A DNA stretch of 64,000 bases from Bacteroidota bacterium (lineage in GTDB: Bacteria > Bacteroidota > Bacteroidia > AKYH767-A > OLB10). Positions 22,348-32,068 of this stretch are shown here, piece after piece. The position numbers and the translations under genes were made by a program. The stretch spans positions 28,405-92,404 of the forward strand of contig JADJOA010000012.1 of the NCBI GenBank assembly GCA_016714005.1. The letters are read 5' to 3'. The notes beneath the pieces are model-generated. The model was not told the DNA's origin and made no database searches. It was given only the letters and a program-made list of their open reading frames with translations. Every line of letters begins with the position of its first letter. Position 1 is the stretch's first letter.

Positions 22348-22743
22348 TTAATTTTTCGCTTTTACTTCTCCTTTCAAATACAAAATAACCTGACCCGTTT
22401 TAGCAGTTGAGTTAACAGTAACGGTCTTTTCCTGTTTGCCAACACGTCCTTTTGTATCAAATGATACCTTTATTTTTCCTTTCTGGTTTTTCGCAAGAGG
22501 TACTTCTGAAAATTCAGTAACAATGCAGTGGCAAGTGCCGTGTGTATCGGTAACAATTAATGGAGTGCGGGTTGTATTGCTAAAAACATATTCGTGTATA
22601 ATAACAGTATCTTCAGTTACAGTACCAAAGTTATATTCGTATTCTTCAAACTTAATTTCAGGCTTTGTTTCTTTGCTTTGTATATTTATTTGGGCTGATG
22701 TAAATAGTGGGAAAACAAGCAGGAGTAAAAATGATAATTTCAT
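22348..22743 (-). CDS. DUF1573 domain protein, secreted
   Basis: A 131-residue exported protein. A signal peptide (MKLSFLLLLVFPLFTSA) is followed by one DUF1573 Ig-like domain with its characteristic phrases: YNFGTVTEDT, YVFSNTTRTPLIV, THGTCHC, VPLAKNQKGKIKVSFDTKG and VTVNSTAKTG. The function of this family is unknown. It is very common in Bacteroidota and is presumed periplasmic. Single gene, no partner seen. Confidence 0.85.
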   Translation of the reverse strand: MKLSFLLLLVFPLFTSAQINIQSKETKPEIKFEEYEYNFGTVTEDTVIIHEYVFSNTTRTPLIVTDTHGTCHCIVTEFSEVPLAKNQKGKIKVSFDTKGRVGKQEKTVTVNSTAKTGQVILYLKGEVKAKN

Positions 22744-22839
22744 AATGCTTCAAATATGAGTTGTAAAAAATTAGTTTATTATGAAACAAAGAAGTAGGTT
22801 ATTTTGAAAAAAAATGTAAGTTTGAACGAACAAATCTGT

Positions 22840-24058
22840 ATGAAAAAATTATACCCTGCATTATTAATGGCAATTTCTGCTATACAAGGTTTTTCACAAG
22901 CGCAAAGAGTCTGTGGCACTCCTCAACTTCACCAGCATCTCCTTTCAATAGACCCCGCTTACGCGGCAAATCGTATTTTACTTGATAAAGAAGTGGTGCC
23001 AAATTCAGGAACGCAAAACTCTTCTGCCTTAGTAACCATTCCTGTAGTGTTCCATGTTATTTATGCAAATGCTGCAGAAAATATTTCAGATAACAGGTTG
23101 TTTGACCAGTTAAATGTTTTGAATGCCGATTTTCTCGCACAAATTCAAATGCGAGTAATACTCCTGCCGCTTTTGCTTCTTTGGGTGAAATACCAATATA
23201 CATTTTGTTTAGCAAAGCGTGACCCAAACGGAAACGCCACTACGGTATTGTTAGAACAAGCACTACCATATCCTCTTTACAAAATTTCCCCAATAATATT
23301 GTTGCTCCCTGGAACACTACCCAGTATTTGAATATTTATGTGGGAAATTTTAGCGGTATCTTAGGTATTTCTCCTTATCCTGGAGGTAATCCGTTGTACG
23401 ATTATATATGTGTGCTTTACTCTTCAGTAGGTGGGCCAAATTTTCCGGGAACTTACACGCCACAGTATCATTTAGGAAGAACCGCTACCCATGAAATTGG
23501 TCATTGGTTAAATCTAATACATATATCGGGCGATGACGGCAATGCTTGCTCAGGAACAGACCAGGTGAGTGATACTCCAAACCAGGCAGGCCAAAATTTT
23601 AATTGCCCATCTTTTCCGCACATTTCATGCAGTAACGGACCAAATGGAGATATGTTTATGAATTATATGGATTACTCTGACGATGGGTGTATGAACATTT
23701 TTACCTTAGGTCAATCGACACGAATGAACAGCGCAATTACAACATGGAGAAATGCTTTAACAACTTCATTAGGCTGTGTTCCGGTTTCTGTTCAAAATAA
23801 TCCACTTCCACAATCCTCATTTCAAGTACAGCCTAATCCTTCTGCATCGGGCACATTTTCTATAAGCTATAATTTTGAAACAAAAGGAACTTTTCTTTTA
23901 GTATTTATGATGTTTTAGGAAAGGAAATTATACTGCGAGAGAATTTAACAGATGCAAATGGCAAATTAAATTACGACCTTAATTTGAGCAAAGGCGTTTA
24001 TTTTATTGAGCTAATAGCAAACGAGGGGCGTTTGGTTAAAAAGTTGGTTGTTCATTAA
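22840..24058 (+). CDS. M43-type (pappalysin/cytophagalysin-like) zinc metalloprotease with T9SS sorting domain
   Basis: A secreted zinc protease of about 406 residues once frameshifts near 23165, 23210-23250, 23315 and 23895 are read through. The N-terminus has a signal peptide (ATG at 22840, ending QGFSQA) and the family lead-in IPVVFHVIYANAAENISDN. The catalytic zinc site is HEIGHWLNLIH at about 23490-23525 (HExxHxxGxxH-like, with N in place of G), followed by FMNYMDYSDDGCMNIF, the region of the Met-turn. The C-terminus, after the last shift, is a type A T9SS domain (VQPNPSASGTFSI, then YDVLGKEI and KGVYFIELIANEGR). It is therefore exported across the outer membrane and probably cleaves proteins at the surface. 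Confidence 0.86.
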
Positions 24059-24073
24059 CAAAATGTTTAGTGA

Positions 24074-24104
24074 GAAAGCCGGAAATCATTCCGGCTTTTT
24101 TTTA
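24074..24104 (+). terminator. Rho-independent terminator of the metalloprotease gene
   Basis: AAAGCCGGA and TCCGGCTTT form a 9-base perfect stem with a 6-base loop, followed by a run of T. It sits 16 bases after the protease stop codon. Confidence 0.8.
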
Positions 24105-24233
24105 TTCACAATATGTTGAAAAGATGGTGGTGATACTGGCATACTTTTTAATTTCTTTACACCTTGTAAAAGATAAGTTCACATTAGAAGGTGAACCTTG
24201 CATCCCATTTAAACCTCTTAAAACACAAACACA

Positions 24234-27200
24234 ATGAATTTTAAAAAATTTACAAACCGCTTCGCTCTAATTGCAATAGTTTTGGTAGCTGGTTTTTACA
24301 CCTATCCTTGTATTGGACAAGTCTCGTATACAGGTGGATCCTATGCCGAAAATTTTGACTCGTTTTTAGCTCCTGTTCCCGGAAATAATACAGTGCAATC
24401 AACTCCTGTTTTTCCTACAGGCTGGCTTTTTGTAGAAACCGGCAGTTTAGCAAATTTATCTTACACAGTTCATAATGGTGGGGGAAGTACTGGAGATACT
24501 TATGTCTTTGGTGCCACATCATCTGCTGAAAGAGCAATAGGGGGGGTGGCATCAGGTAATTTAACTTCTCAATGGGGGATATATATTGTAAATAACACTG
24601 GTTATACACTCAGCGAATTTACAGTAACCTATAAAGGTGAACAATGGAGAGATGGCGGCAGCCCTACTTCTGTGACCAATACAATCGGTTTTAGTTATTC
24701 GATAGGGGCTACTTCACTTACTTCGGGTACATACCTAAATGTAAATCAACTTGACTTTGTTGCGCCTGTAAATAATTTGACAACCAATGTTGTCTTAGAC
24801 GGAAATCTTGCAGTTAATCAGGTAAACAAAACACATACTATCACGGGTATATCATGGACAAACGGAACTTCTCTTTATTTGCGTTGGTCTGATATTAACG
24901 AAACAGGTAATGATGACGGAATGGGTATTGATGATTTTTCTTTTTCAGCGCAAGGCACACCACCTGCACCAACTACCCAAGATTTTAATATTACGTTTCC
25001 AACTGTATTGCCTAATGCAATTACCGCAAACTGGACTAATGGAGACGGGTCATCAAGAATTGTAATAGTTAATACATCCAACTCTTTTACTGACCCAACC
25101 AATGGCGTTAGCCCATCAGCAAATAGTGTATATGGAGGTACTGGAGAGCAGGTTGTTTATAATGGAAACGGCTCCAGCATTAACGTAACTTCATTAAATC
25201 CATCTACCCAATATTTTTTCAGAGTATATGCTTACAACGGTTCAGGTATTTATACATCTTACAATATTAATAGTGCAACCGATAATCCCAAGGACCAAAC
25301 TACACAACCTGCAGCTACTCCATTGATAACTGTTACTGGTAGCCTTTCAAATTTTGGAGATGTTTTACTTGGCAATTCTTCAGCAGAGCAAACTTACACA
25401 GTAGAGGGTTCTAACCTTTCTAACGATATCTCTATTAGCGCTCCTGTAGGTTTTGAAATTTCATTAACACCAGGAAGCGGATTTACCAATTTAATTACCC
25501 TGACACAAGTAGGAGGTGCAGTTGGCACAACAACCATTTATGCAAGATTTACTCCTGTTGCATTGGGTGCAGCAAGCGGGAATATTTCTCACTCATCAGC
25601 TGGGGCAACTACATTTAATCAACCTGTAGCAGGAACCGGTGTTGAGCCTGTAATAAATATAAATGCATCATCATTTACCTTCAATAATATTTTTGTTGGT
25701 AGCAATTCATCTAACCAAACTTATACAGTAAATGGAAGCAATTTGCAATCTAACATTACGGTTACCACCACTCCAGATTTTGAGATTTCAACCAGTTCGG
25801 GTAGCGGATTTGGTAGCTCTGTTACTTTAAATGCAACAGGCTTGGCAAACCCGGGTGGAGGTTCTGTTGGTAATACAACTATTTATGTTAGGTTTTCTCC
25901 GCTTGCTGCGGGCACACAAAATGCTATGGTTGATAATGCTTCAAACAATGCCATCACACAATCTATTTCGTTAACCGGAACAGCAGTTTTGCCTCCCACA
26001 TTTACAGAGTTAGTTGTACCAAAATATATGGGAAGCAAATCCTCAGCAAGCAACAACAACAGCCGCACTCCTATTGCAGTATGCATTCAGCTTGATAATT
26101 TACAACCCTTTACTTCCTATGATGTAAAACTTGGTTTTGGGTTAACAAGTGATGCCGCAACAACTTATGGAGCCGGCAATTTCTGGAATGGTAGTTCATA
26201 TAACTCACCCCAATATTTTAGGAGCATTTTTTACTGACGCAACAGGCAGCAGCGGACCTGTTTGGTTATACATGCAGCCAACAGGTAACACAACACGGTT
26301 TGATGCCGGACAAATACACAATGTAAGATTCGGGTACGCAATTTCAGGAAACTCTATGCCTGCCTCCCCTCAGTTTGTTGGAACCAAAACTATTACATGC
26401 CTTGATATCCCAACAACAGCTCGTACTTCGGGCATTACAACAGATGATGGCGCATTTTTACATGTACAGTCTACAGCATGTAACAATGGTAAATACATTT
26501 TGATTTATGATAACATTGCAGGAACCGGTGATCCTCTTTTTTCTTACCAGGCAAGAAATGCTGTTGCTACAAATACCACTCAAAGTGATTTGCCTTCAAC
26601 AATTAATTCAATTTATTTACAGTCTGGATCTTCCGTTGCAGGAGATTTTGCAGCCGTTATTCCTATTGGTGCCAACAATCCTAATGGTGTTCAAAGAATT
26701 GAAGCAAGAAATGCTGATAATACCGTTTATAAATTTACTACCGATGCCGATGGCATTTGGAACAGTGGAGCAAACACAACCACCAATACAAGAAGAAGCG
26801 TAACAACAATTGCACCTACTGATGGATTAAATGATGCAAGTGGGTCTATTAGCGGTGATACAGCAGTGTGCGCAGGCTCACCTGTAAACTTGTATTTTAC
26901 ATTTACAGGCACCCCTCCATTTGCATATCTTTTTACTGATGGAACAAATAATTATGGACCTTATTTTTCTCTAACAAATACAGATGTAAAATTGGTAACT
27001 CCTTTGGTGTCGTCAAGTTTTACGCTTGCTTCTGTTGATGATGCCCAATGCACAGGAACTGTTTCTGGTTCGGCATTTATTTTTGTAAGTAACGGAGCAC
27101 CTTCTGCTTCGGTAGTAGTGCCAATTACCGGCTTGCCTACCAATGCCTGCAACGGCACTACTGTTTCTATATCCGTTCCATTTGTGACCGGTGCAACACA

Positions 27201-28720
27201 ATATATTTGGGATGGTCCATCAGGGTGTTATTTTAATGGTAACCCATTAAATGTTAGCCCATATATAACTTCTACACCTTCTGTAAGTCTTACTTTCGGA
27301 AACCCTAACGGTTCAGGATATTATATAGGCGTTCAGGCTGCAAACTTATGTGGCTCCTCTCTTCGAAAAGTTCAGTGGGTACGCGGGGTTGTGTCTTCTC
27401 CTGTCATTTCCGGCCCTTCTATTATATGCGCATTAGGTAGCGAAGCTTATGCTATTAATCCTGTTGTTGGAGCGGTTAATTACACATGGACCGGGCCAGC
27501 AGGTTCAACTATTGATGGTAATCCTTCTCCATACACAACTACCAGTACTTTTGTTACACTTACCACACCTTCAGGCTTTACCACGGGGTCTATGTGCGTT
27601 ACCGCCAATACATCTTGTTATAATACACCTCCCAAATGTATTTCAATTTCAAAAACTCCTTTAATACCGGGTGTTATGAGTGGTGTGTTTACAGTTTGCC
27701 CAAACACAACACAAACTTATAGTGTACCACAAGGTGGAGTAGGGGGGTACATATTCATGGACACTTCCGGCTAACGCAACCGGATCATCAACTACCAATT
27801 CCATTAATGTAACTTTTTAATACAGGTTTTACAGGGGCAACCTTTCAGTAGTTTATACAAATGCATGTGGCGAAGTTTCGCCAACCAGGACTAAAAGTAT
27901 TTCAATTGGCAGCCCTGCAACTCCTGCATCCATTACCGGTATTACAAATGGTATTTGCGGACAAACCATAAATTACAGTTGTCCTTCACAGGCAGGCGTA
28001 ACAAGCTTTAATTGGACATTGCCTGCAGGTGCTACAGGAAGTTCAACATCAAATGCAATATCTGTAACATTCCCCGGAAGTGGTTTTACAACAGGGGCCT
28101 TAAGTGTCAGTGCAACCAATGTTTGCGGAACAAGTTTATTAAGAAGCATTACTGTAAAGGGCGCTCCAAACACTCCCGGAGTAATTACCCCAACACCTGC
28201 TGCATGGTGCAACAACGATGCGTCCATTTCGTTTAGTGCTGATATTTCTGGTGTTACAGGTTCTTATCTTTTAAACTGGAATATTATACCGGTTGCCGCG
28301 GCTACAATAGTTTCAGGGCAGGGTACAAGTAATTTACTTGTTGATTGGAACACTGGCAATGCAGCGGTAAATTTAACTGCGAGCAATGGCTGCGGCAGCG
28401 CCACAAGAAATTATTCTGCTATGGTTTCATGCCGGAGTTCACAAATTAATAAAGTAGAAAATCTCGAGAAAGGTTTTGAAATGTATCCAAATCCTGCCAC
28501 AGGAGTTGTTATGTTTAAATTGAGTGAGTTGAATGAGAACATTATGTCTATTAAATTCAGAGATATTACCGGAAGATTGGTTTTGCAACATTCTTATGAT
28601 TCACCAACTAATTCAAAAGAAGTTTCAGTTTATATAAATCAATTAAAAGCGGGTACTTATATAACCGAGGTTATTACTTCGCATAAGTCTTACAACGCTA
28701 AGTTAGTTGTAGAAAAATAG
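24234..28720 (+). CDS. Large T9SS-exported Ig-like/choice-of-anchor protein
   Basis: A surface or secreted protein of about 1,495 residues, joined across frameshifts at about 26150-26235, 27745 and 27820. In order: a signal peptide (ending YPCIGQ); a beta-sandwich domain of about 230 residues; an FN3-like domain from APTTQDFNITF; two domains of the choice-of-anchor D type (FGDVLLGNSSAEQTYTV and FNNIFVGSNSSNQTYTV); a domain of about 230 residues around 26090-26800; several Ig/PKD-like domains with W.GP and YTWT cores; and a type A T9SS sorting domain (MYPNPATGVVMFKL ... KAGTYITEVITSHKSYNAKLV). Its C-terminal half is clearly related to the protein at 40989-45645. An adhesin role is inferred. 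Confidence 0.82.
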
Positions 28721-28737
28721 GCAGAGGAATAATTTTT

Positions 28738-30216
28738 TTAGAGGGAGGAGAGTGCAGGTATTGCGCTCTCCTTTTTTTTTATATGCAGGGCAATCTTTAC
28801 CCAACTTGGTTTTGCTTTATTACCTCTTTCCTCCAAAGGCCACTTTATCCCAAAGTATAAATCAAAACCATAAGCATCGGTTAAACCCGTTAGTGCAAGG
28901 GCATTATCGCTGCCTATAACAAGTACGCCAATTCTTGCACCAATGCCTACTCTTATTGCGTCATATTCGTAAAGTGAAACAGGGACTGCTATCTCCCAAT
29001 GCCTTCTTTCATATCTCAAAGTAAAAGCCGTTTGCGCAGGTCTTCTTACTGCAGGGGTAATGGCATACAAAGGATGTATTACAGTTGCATTTGCATATAA
29101 ATGAGGGGTTATACTGTAATCAAACTGAAGGCTTATGGCAGCAGGAGTGTAAATTGTAAACTTCTCTCCATCTTTTGAAGCCAAAGGATTTCCCTTTAAT
29201 CGCTGACTTAATAAAGAATCGGTATATGCAATGCCATAAAACTTTGTGGTATCAAAGCCGGGCCAGTAATTGGAATCATTCTCAAATGCAAATGTTTCTG
29301 AAAGGTTTTTGTACCTGATAAATCCTACATCCAGCAAGGATGCGCCTGCTTTCCATGTATACTTTTTAAATGGTTTTTTTGATAAAACACCACCCTTGTA
29401 AGCAAGCGGATCTCTGTTTCGCATCCATTGCATGCCTAAAGAAAATGTGGTTCCTATTCCTTTAGGCTCAATAATGTTCAGTATAGAGTATTCACCTTTG
29501 TTGGGCAATGCATGACCGTAATTGGCTGTAATGTTTTTAATATAAATAGTGCTGTCGTTGTAAATGTTGTAATCTAAATTTTTGTTGTGTACGTAAATTC
29601 CTGTCATGCCATCTAAAATATTCACAGTTGCTCCCGCTGTTACAAAATCAGTTTCATAGTTGTACAATACACGCGAATGAGTAACCCCGATTTCGCCAAC
29701 TGTTGTTGCTGCAACTTTAAACGGACCTGCCCTAAAATCAATTTCATGCAATGGTGTATAATCAGATCCTTCCCATAAAAATTTGGCAAAGTGATATGCC
29801 ATATCTCTTGCTGATATCTGTTGTCGTAAACTAATGTGCACATTCCACGACCATAAATCGTTTCGCCAGGCATAAGACGGAACCTTTAAAAAAAAATTAC
29901 CATACGCATTTTTTGATGGCGTAGTAAAGCGGTCTCTTATATCATCCTGCGTCAATGGCTTAAAAGTGACAAGGCTAATGAGCGGAGATTTACCCGCTGG
30001 CAAATACAAGTAGTCGTTTTGCAACATAATGTCAGCCGATACCAAGTGAAACTCTCTTTTGAAAGGATCACTCAAAAACGAAGCCGGGTTTAATTCCAAA
30101 CCCATAATTCCTGCATAATTACTGTTGGCAATGCCCCACATTTCCTGTGCTGCACAATTAAGAACAAACAGAAACATCAAAGCGTTACAAAATATTTTTT
30201 TAAAAATGCCGGGCAT
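28738..30216 (-). CDS. DUF5723-type outer-membrane beta-barrel protein
   Basis: An intact protein of about 492 residues with a signal peptide (ATG at 30216, ending LNCAAQ). It is followed by the family opening GIANSNYAGIMGLELNPASF. Alternating beta strands throughout (for example YANATVIHPLYAITP, TAFTLRYERRHWEIAVPVSLYEYDAIRVGIGARIGVLV) suggest a barrel in the outer membrane. The C-terminal segment LTDAYGFDLYFGIKWPL is barrel-like, then a short Lys-rich tail ends the protein. DUF5723 has no known function; many members occur near surface and motility proteins. A TTG 12 bases upstream is a less likely start. Confidence 0.8.
   Translation of the reverse strand: MPGIFKKIFCNALMFLFVLNCAAQEMWGIANSNYAGIMGLELNPASFLSDPFKREFHLVSADIMLQNDYLYLPAGKSPLISLVTFKPLTQDDIRDRFTTPSKNAYGNFFLKVPSYAWRNDLWSWNVHISLRQQISARDMAYHFAKFLWEGSDYTPLHEIDFRAGPFKVAATTVGEIGVTHSRVLYNYETDFVTAGATVNILDGMTGIYVHNKNLDYNIYNDSTIYIKNITANYGHALPNKGEYSILNIIEPKGIGTTFSLGMQWMRNRDPLAYKGGVLSKKPFKKYTWKAGASLLDVGFIRYKNLSETFAFENDSNYWPGFDTTKFYGIAYTDSLLSQRLKGNPLASKDGEKFTIYTPAAISLQFDYSITPHLYANATVIHPLYAITPAVRRPAQTAFTLRYERRHWEIAVPVSLYEYDAIRVGIGARIGVLVIGSDNALALTGLTDAYGFDLYFGIKWPLEERGNKAKPSWVKIALHIKKKESAIPALSSL
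28742..28784 (+). terminator. Terminator of the Ig-like adhesin gene, inside the 3' end of the convergent gene
   Basis: GGAGAGTGCA and TGCGCTCTCC form a 10-base stem (one G-T pair) with a short loop, followed by nine T. The hairpin is encoded within the last codons of the minus-strand DUF5723 gene, so the two convergent genes share these bases. Confidence 0.75.
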
Positions 30217-30371
30217 GATTTGCAGCAATATAATATTTTTAAACGAATAACCGATGTGTTTGATATACTTAAACCATGAATATTTACGCTTTTATGATAC
30301 GAGCCTGATTTATAAACAGGCTATTAATAATTGATAGCTTTTGGTTGAAATTAGGAGGCACAAATGCTGTT

Positions 30372-30398
30372 TTGAATTTTTAAAATTTTGTAGGTTTG
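30372..30398 (+). promoter_or_regulatory. Candidate Bacteroidota-type promoter
   Basis: TAGGTTTG at 30391-30398 matches the -7 element TAnnTTTG exactly. TTG at 30372-30374 lies 16 bases upstream, one base short of the usual 17-23. The ATG at 30415 would give a very short leader of about 10 bases. Confidence 0.45.
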
Positions 30399-30414
30399 AC
30401 ACAAATTTAATCAC

Positions 30415-31045
30415 ATGGCTATTTACCGCTTTAAGGTTTCTTTTGAAGATTACGAAGATGTTTCAAGAGAAATTGAAATTAAATCAGATCAGACTTTTGC
30501 TGAGTTACACCATGCAATTCAATCAGCTATTTCTTTTGATGGACAGAAGCAGTCTTCTTTTTATATGAGTAATGATAACTGGATAAAAGGAAGGAAATTT
30601 GTACACATCAAAAAACAGATAAAGCCGGTAAGAAAGTCGCTCATGCTAACGATGCTAAACTGAGTGCTTACATTGTTGATCCTCATCAAAAAATTTATTA
30701 TGTTGTTGATGGCGATGCTCCTGGACTTTTCATATTGAGCTTGTTAGAATTTTACCATCTGCAGATCTAAAAATTTCTTACCCTCATGTTGCAAGGAAAA
30801 ATGGCGAAGCTCCCAGGCAATATACAGTTACTGTTCCTCCACCCGGAAGCGGGGAGGATGAATTTTTAGAATTGGATGAAACCCCAACTGAAGCAGATGA
30901 CGATGGAGTGGTAGAAGCTGTGGATGAAAGCGAGTTAGGCGATGATATGAGTGAAGAAGGAGAAGAAACCGCAGAGACTGAAGAAGGAGAGGGTGATGAA
31001 AATTTTGATGATGTGCAAATGAGTGGCGATGAAGATGACAGGTAA
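30415..31045 (+). CDS. Plasmid pRiA4b ORF-3-like protein with acidic tail
   Basis: About 210 residues when frameshifts near 30625 and 30725 are read through. The N-terminal 130 residues match the pRiA4b ORF-3-like fold (IYRFKVSFEDYEDVSREIEI, FAELHHAIQSAISFDG, SSFYMSND, then LSAYIVDPHQKIYYVVDGDA and WTFHIELV). The family occurs on plasmids and chromosomes and has no proven biochemical role. The last 60 residues are mostly Glu and Asp (for example ELDETPTEADDDGVV). It is a single gene with its own promoter-like site. A link to mobile DNA is possible from the family name only; no transposase is nearby. Confidence 0.8.
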
Positions 31046-31225
31046 TTTTTTTTTGCCTGCATCTTACTAATTGCTGTTTTTTTAACAGATGATTATTGTA
31101 TAATTGTTTCCTAAACGTTTTCGCTTAACATATTTCTAACCTAATTGTAACCCCATCTTAAAGTAAAGGAAACTTTCGTAGCTGAGTTTTGCGCAACAAA
31201 ATTTTAAAACTCTAAAACCATTACC

Positions 31226-31571
31226 ATGCGCAGAATTTTACCAGCCATTGCACTTTTATTTAGTGCTTACACAACCGTTGCTCAAAACGGATTAGAAAAT
31301 TTAATAGTTGAAAAATACTACATATCCGAACCTAACGACACCAATGCAAACATAGATGGTGGTGTATTGCCGCTTGGCTCTGTAACTTACAGGTTATATG
31401 CTGATATGCTACAGGTATAGATTTCAGGCAGTGTATGGCGTGCCCGGTCATGAAATGAGAATTGAAACCTTTAATAATGAGGACAGAGGCACAATAGGCT
31501 TTGAAGAAAGAAATATTGAGGGCGTGTATGCCAACAACGATATTTTATTTATTAAGGACGACACACCTTAA
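31226..31571 (+). pseudogene. N-terminal fragment of a secreted Bacteroidota protein
   Basis: A signal peptide (MRRILPAIALLFSAYTTVAQ) is followed by ENLIVEKYYISEPNDTN and LPLGSVTYRLYADMLQ. One frameshift at about 31410 leads into YRFQAVYGVPGHEMRIETF and FNNEDRG. These phrases recur at the start of much longer secreted Bacteroidota proteins. Here the frame ends at 31571 after about 115 residues, with no further domains or sorting tail, so it looks like a stranded 5' end. A short stand-alone protein is possible but less likely. Confidence 0.55.
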
Positions 31572-31719
31572 CGCTTTGCTCAGCTATTTCCGCAGCATCT
31601 GTATTGAATTTTAAAAACAATTCCTGAACGTTCCACATAATAGACAATAAACCATTGTCATCATTTACACTCTTTAGTTTTTATCTCTGTGTTGCGTAGG
31701 ATTCTAATATCATATTGCC

Positions 31720-32024
31720 AAATACAAAAACATAAAACAGTTTATTGTTACCGAAAGTGGTATTGGTTTGCGAGATGTGGTTGAAGAAGGAAAAGTGAAT
31801 GATGCACAGCGTATCAGCTACGTATCAGCTCATCTTGAAAATATTTTAGCAGCAAAAAAGAAGGTATACCCGTAAACGGTTTTTTTAACTGGACATTGCT
31901 TGATAATTTCGAATGGGCAGAAGGTTATCATCCGCGTTTTGGATTGGTTCATGTTAATTTTGAAACGCAGAAACGTATATTAAAAAATTCGGCTTACTGG
32001 TTTAGGGAATTTCTTAGAGGTTAA
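31720..32024 (+). pseudogene. C-terminal remnant of a GH1 beta-glucosidase
   Basis: About 100 residues of the C-terminal end of a family 1 glycoside hydrolase. It contains IVTESGIGLRD, whose Glu (codon at about 31753-31755) corresponds to the catalytic nucleophile of the TENG motif. Then come LLDNFEWAEGYHPRFGLV, the aglycone/substrate-binding segment, and SAYWFREFLRG at the end. A frameshift near 31860 interrupts it. The first three quarters of the enzyme, including the NEP acid/base motif, are missing from the DNA upstream. The fragment is therefore non-functional. Confidence 0.75.
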
Positions 32025-32068
32025 ATGCAGATTTAAAATTTCTTTGAAATAATACAAGGAAATAAAAA

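Noticed and set aside
22817..22824. Exact TAnnTTTG element before the metalloprotease gene
   Set aside because: No TTG lies 17-23 bases upstream, so I did not call a promoter.
31571..31719. Possible mobile-element scar between the two gene fragments
   Set aside because: I found no inverted repeats, target duplication or transposase; a plain deletion or misjoin is simpler.
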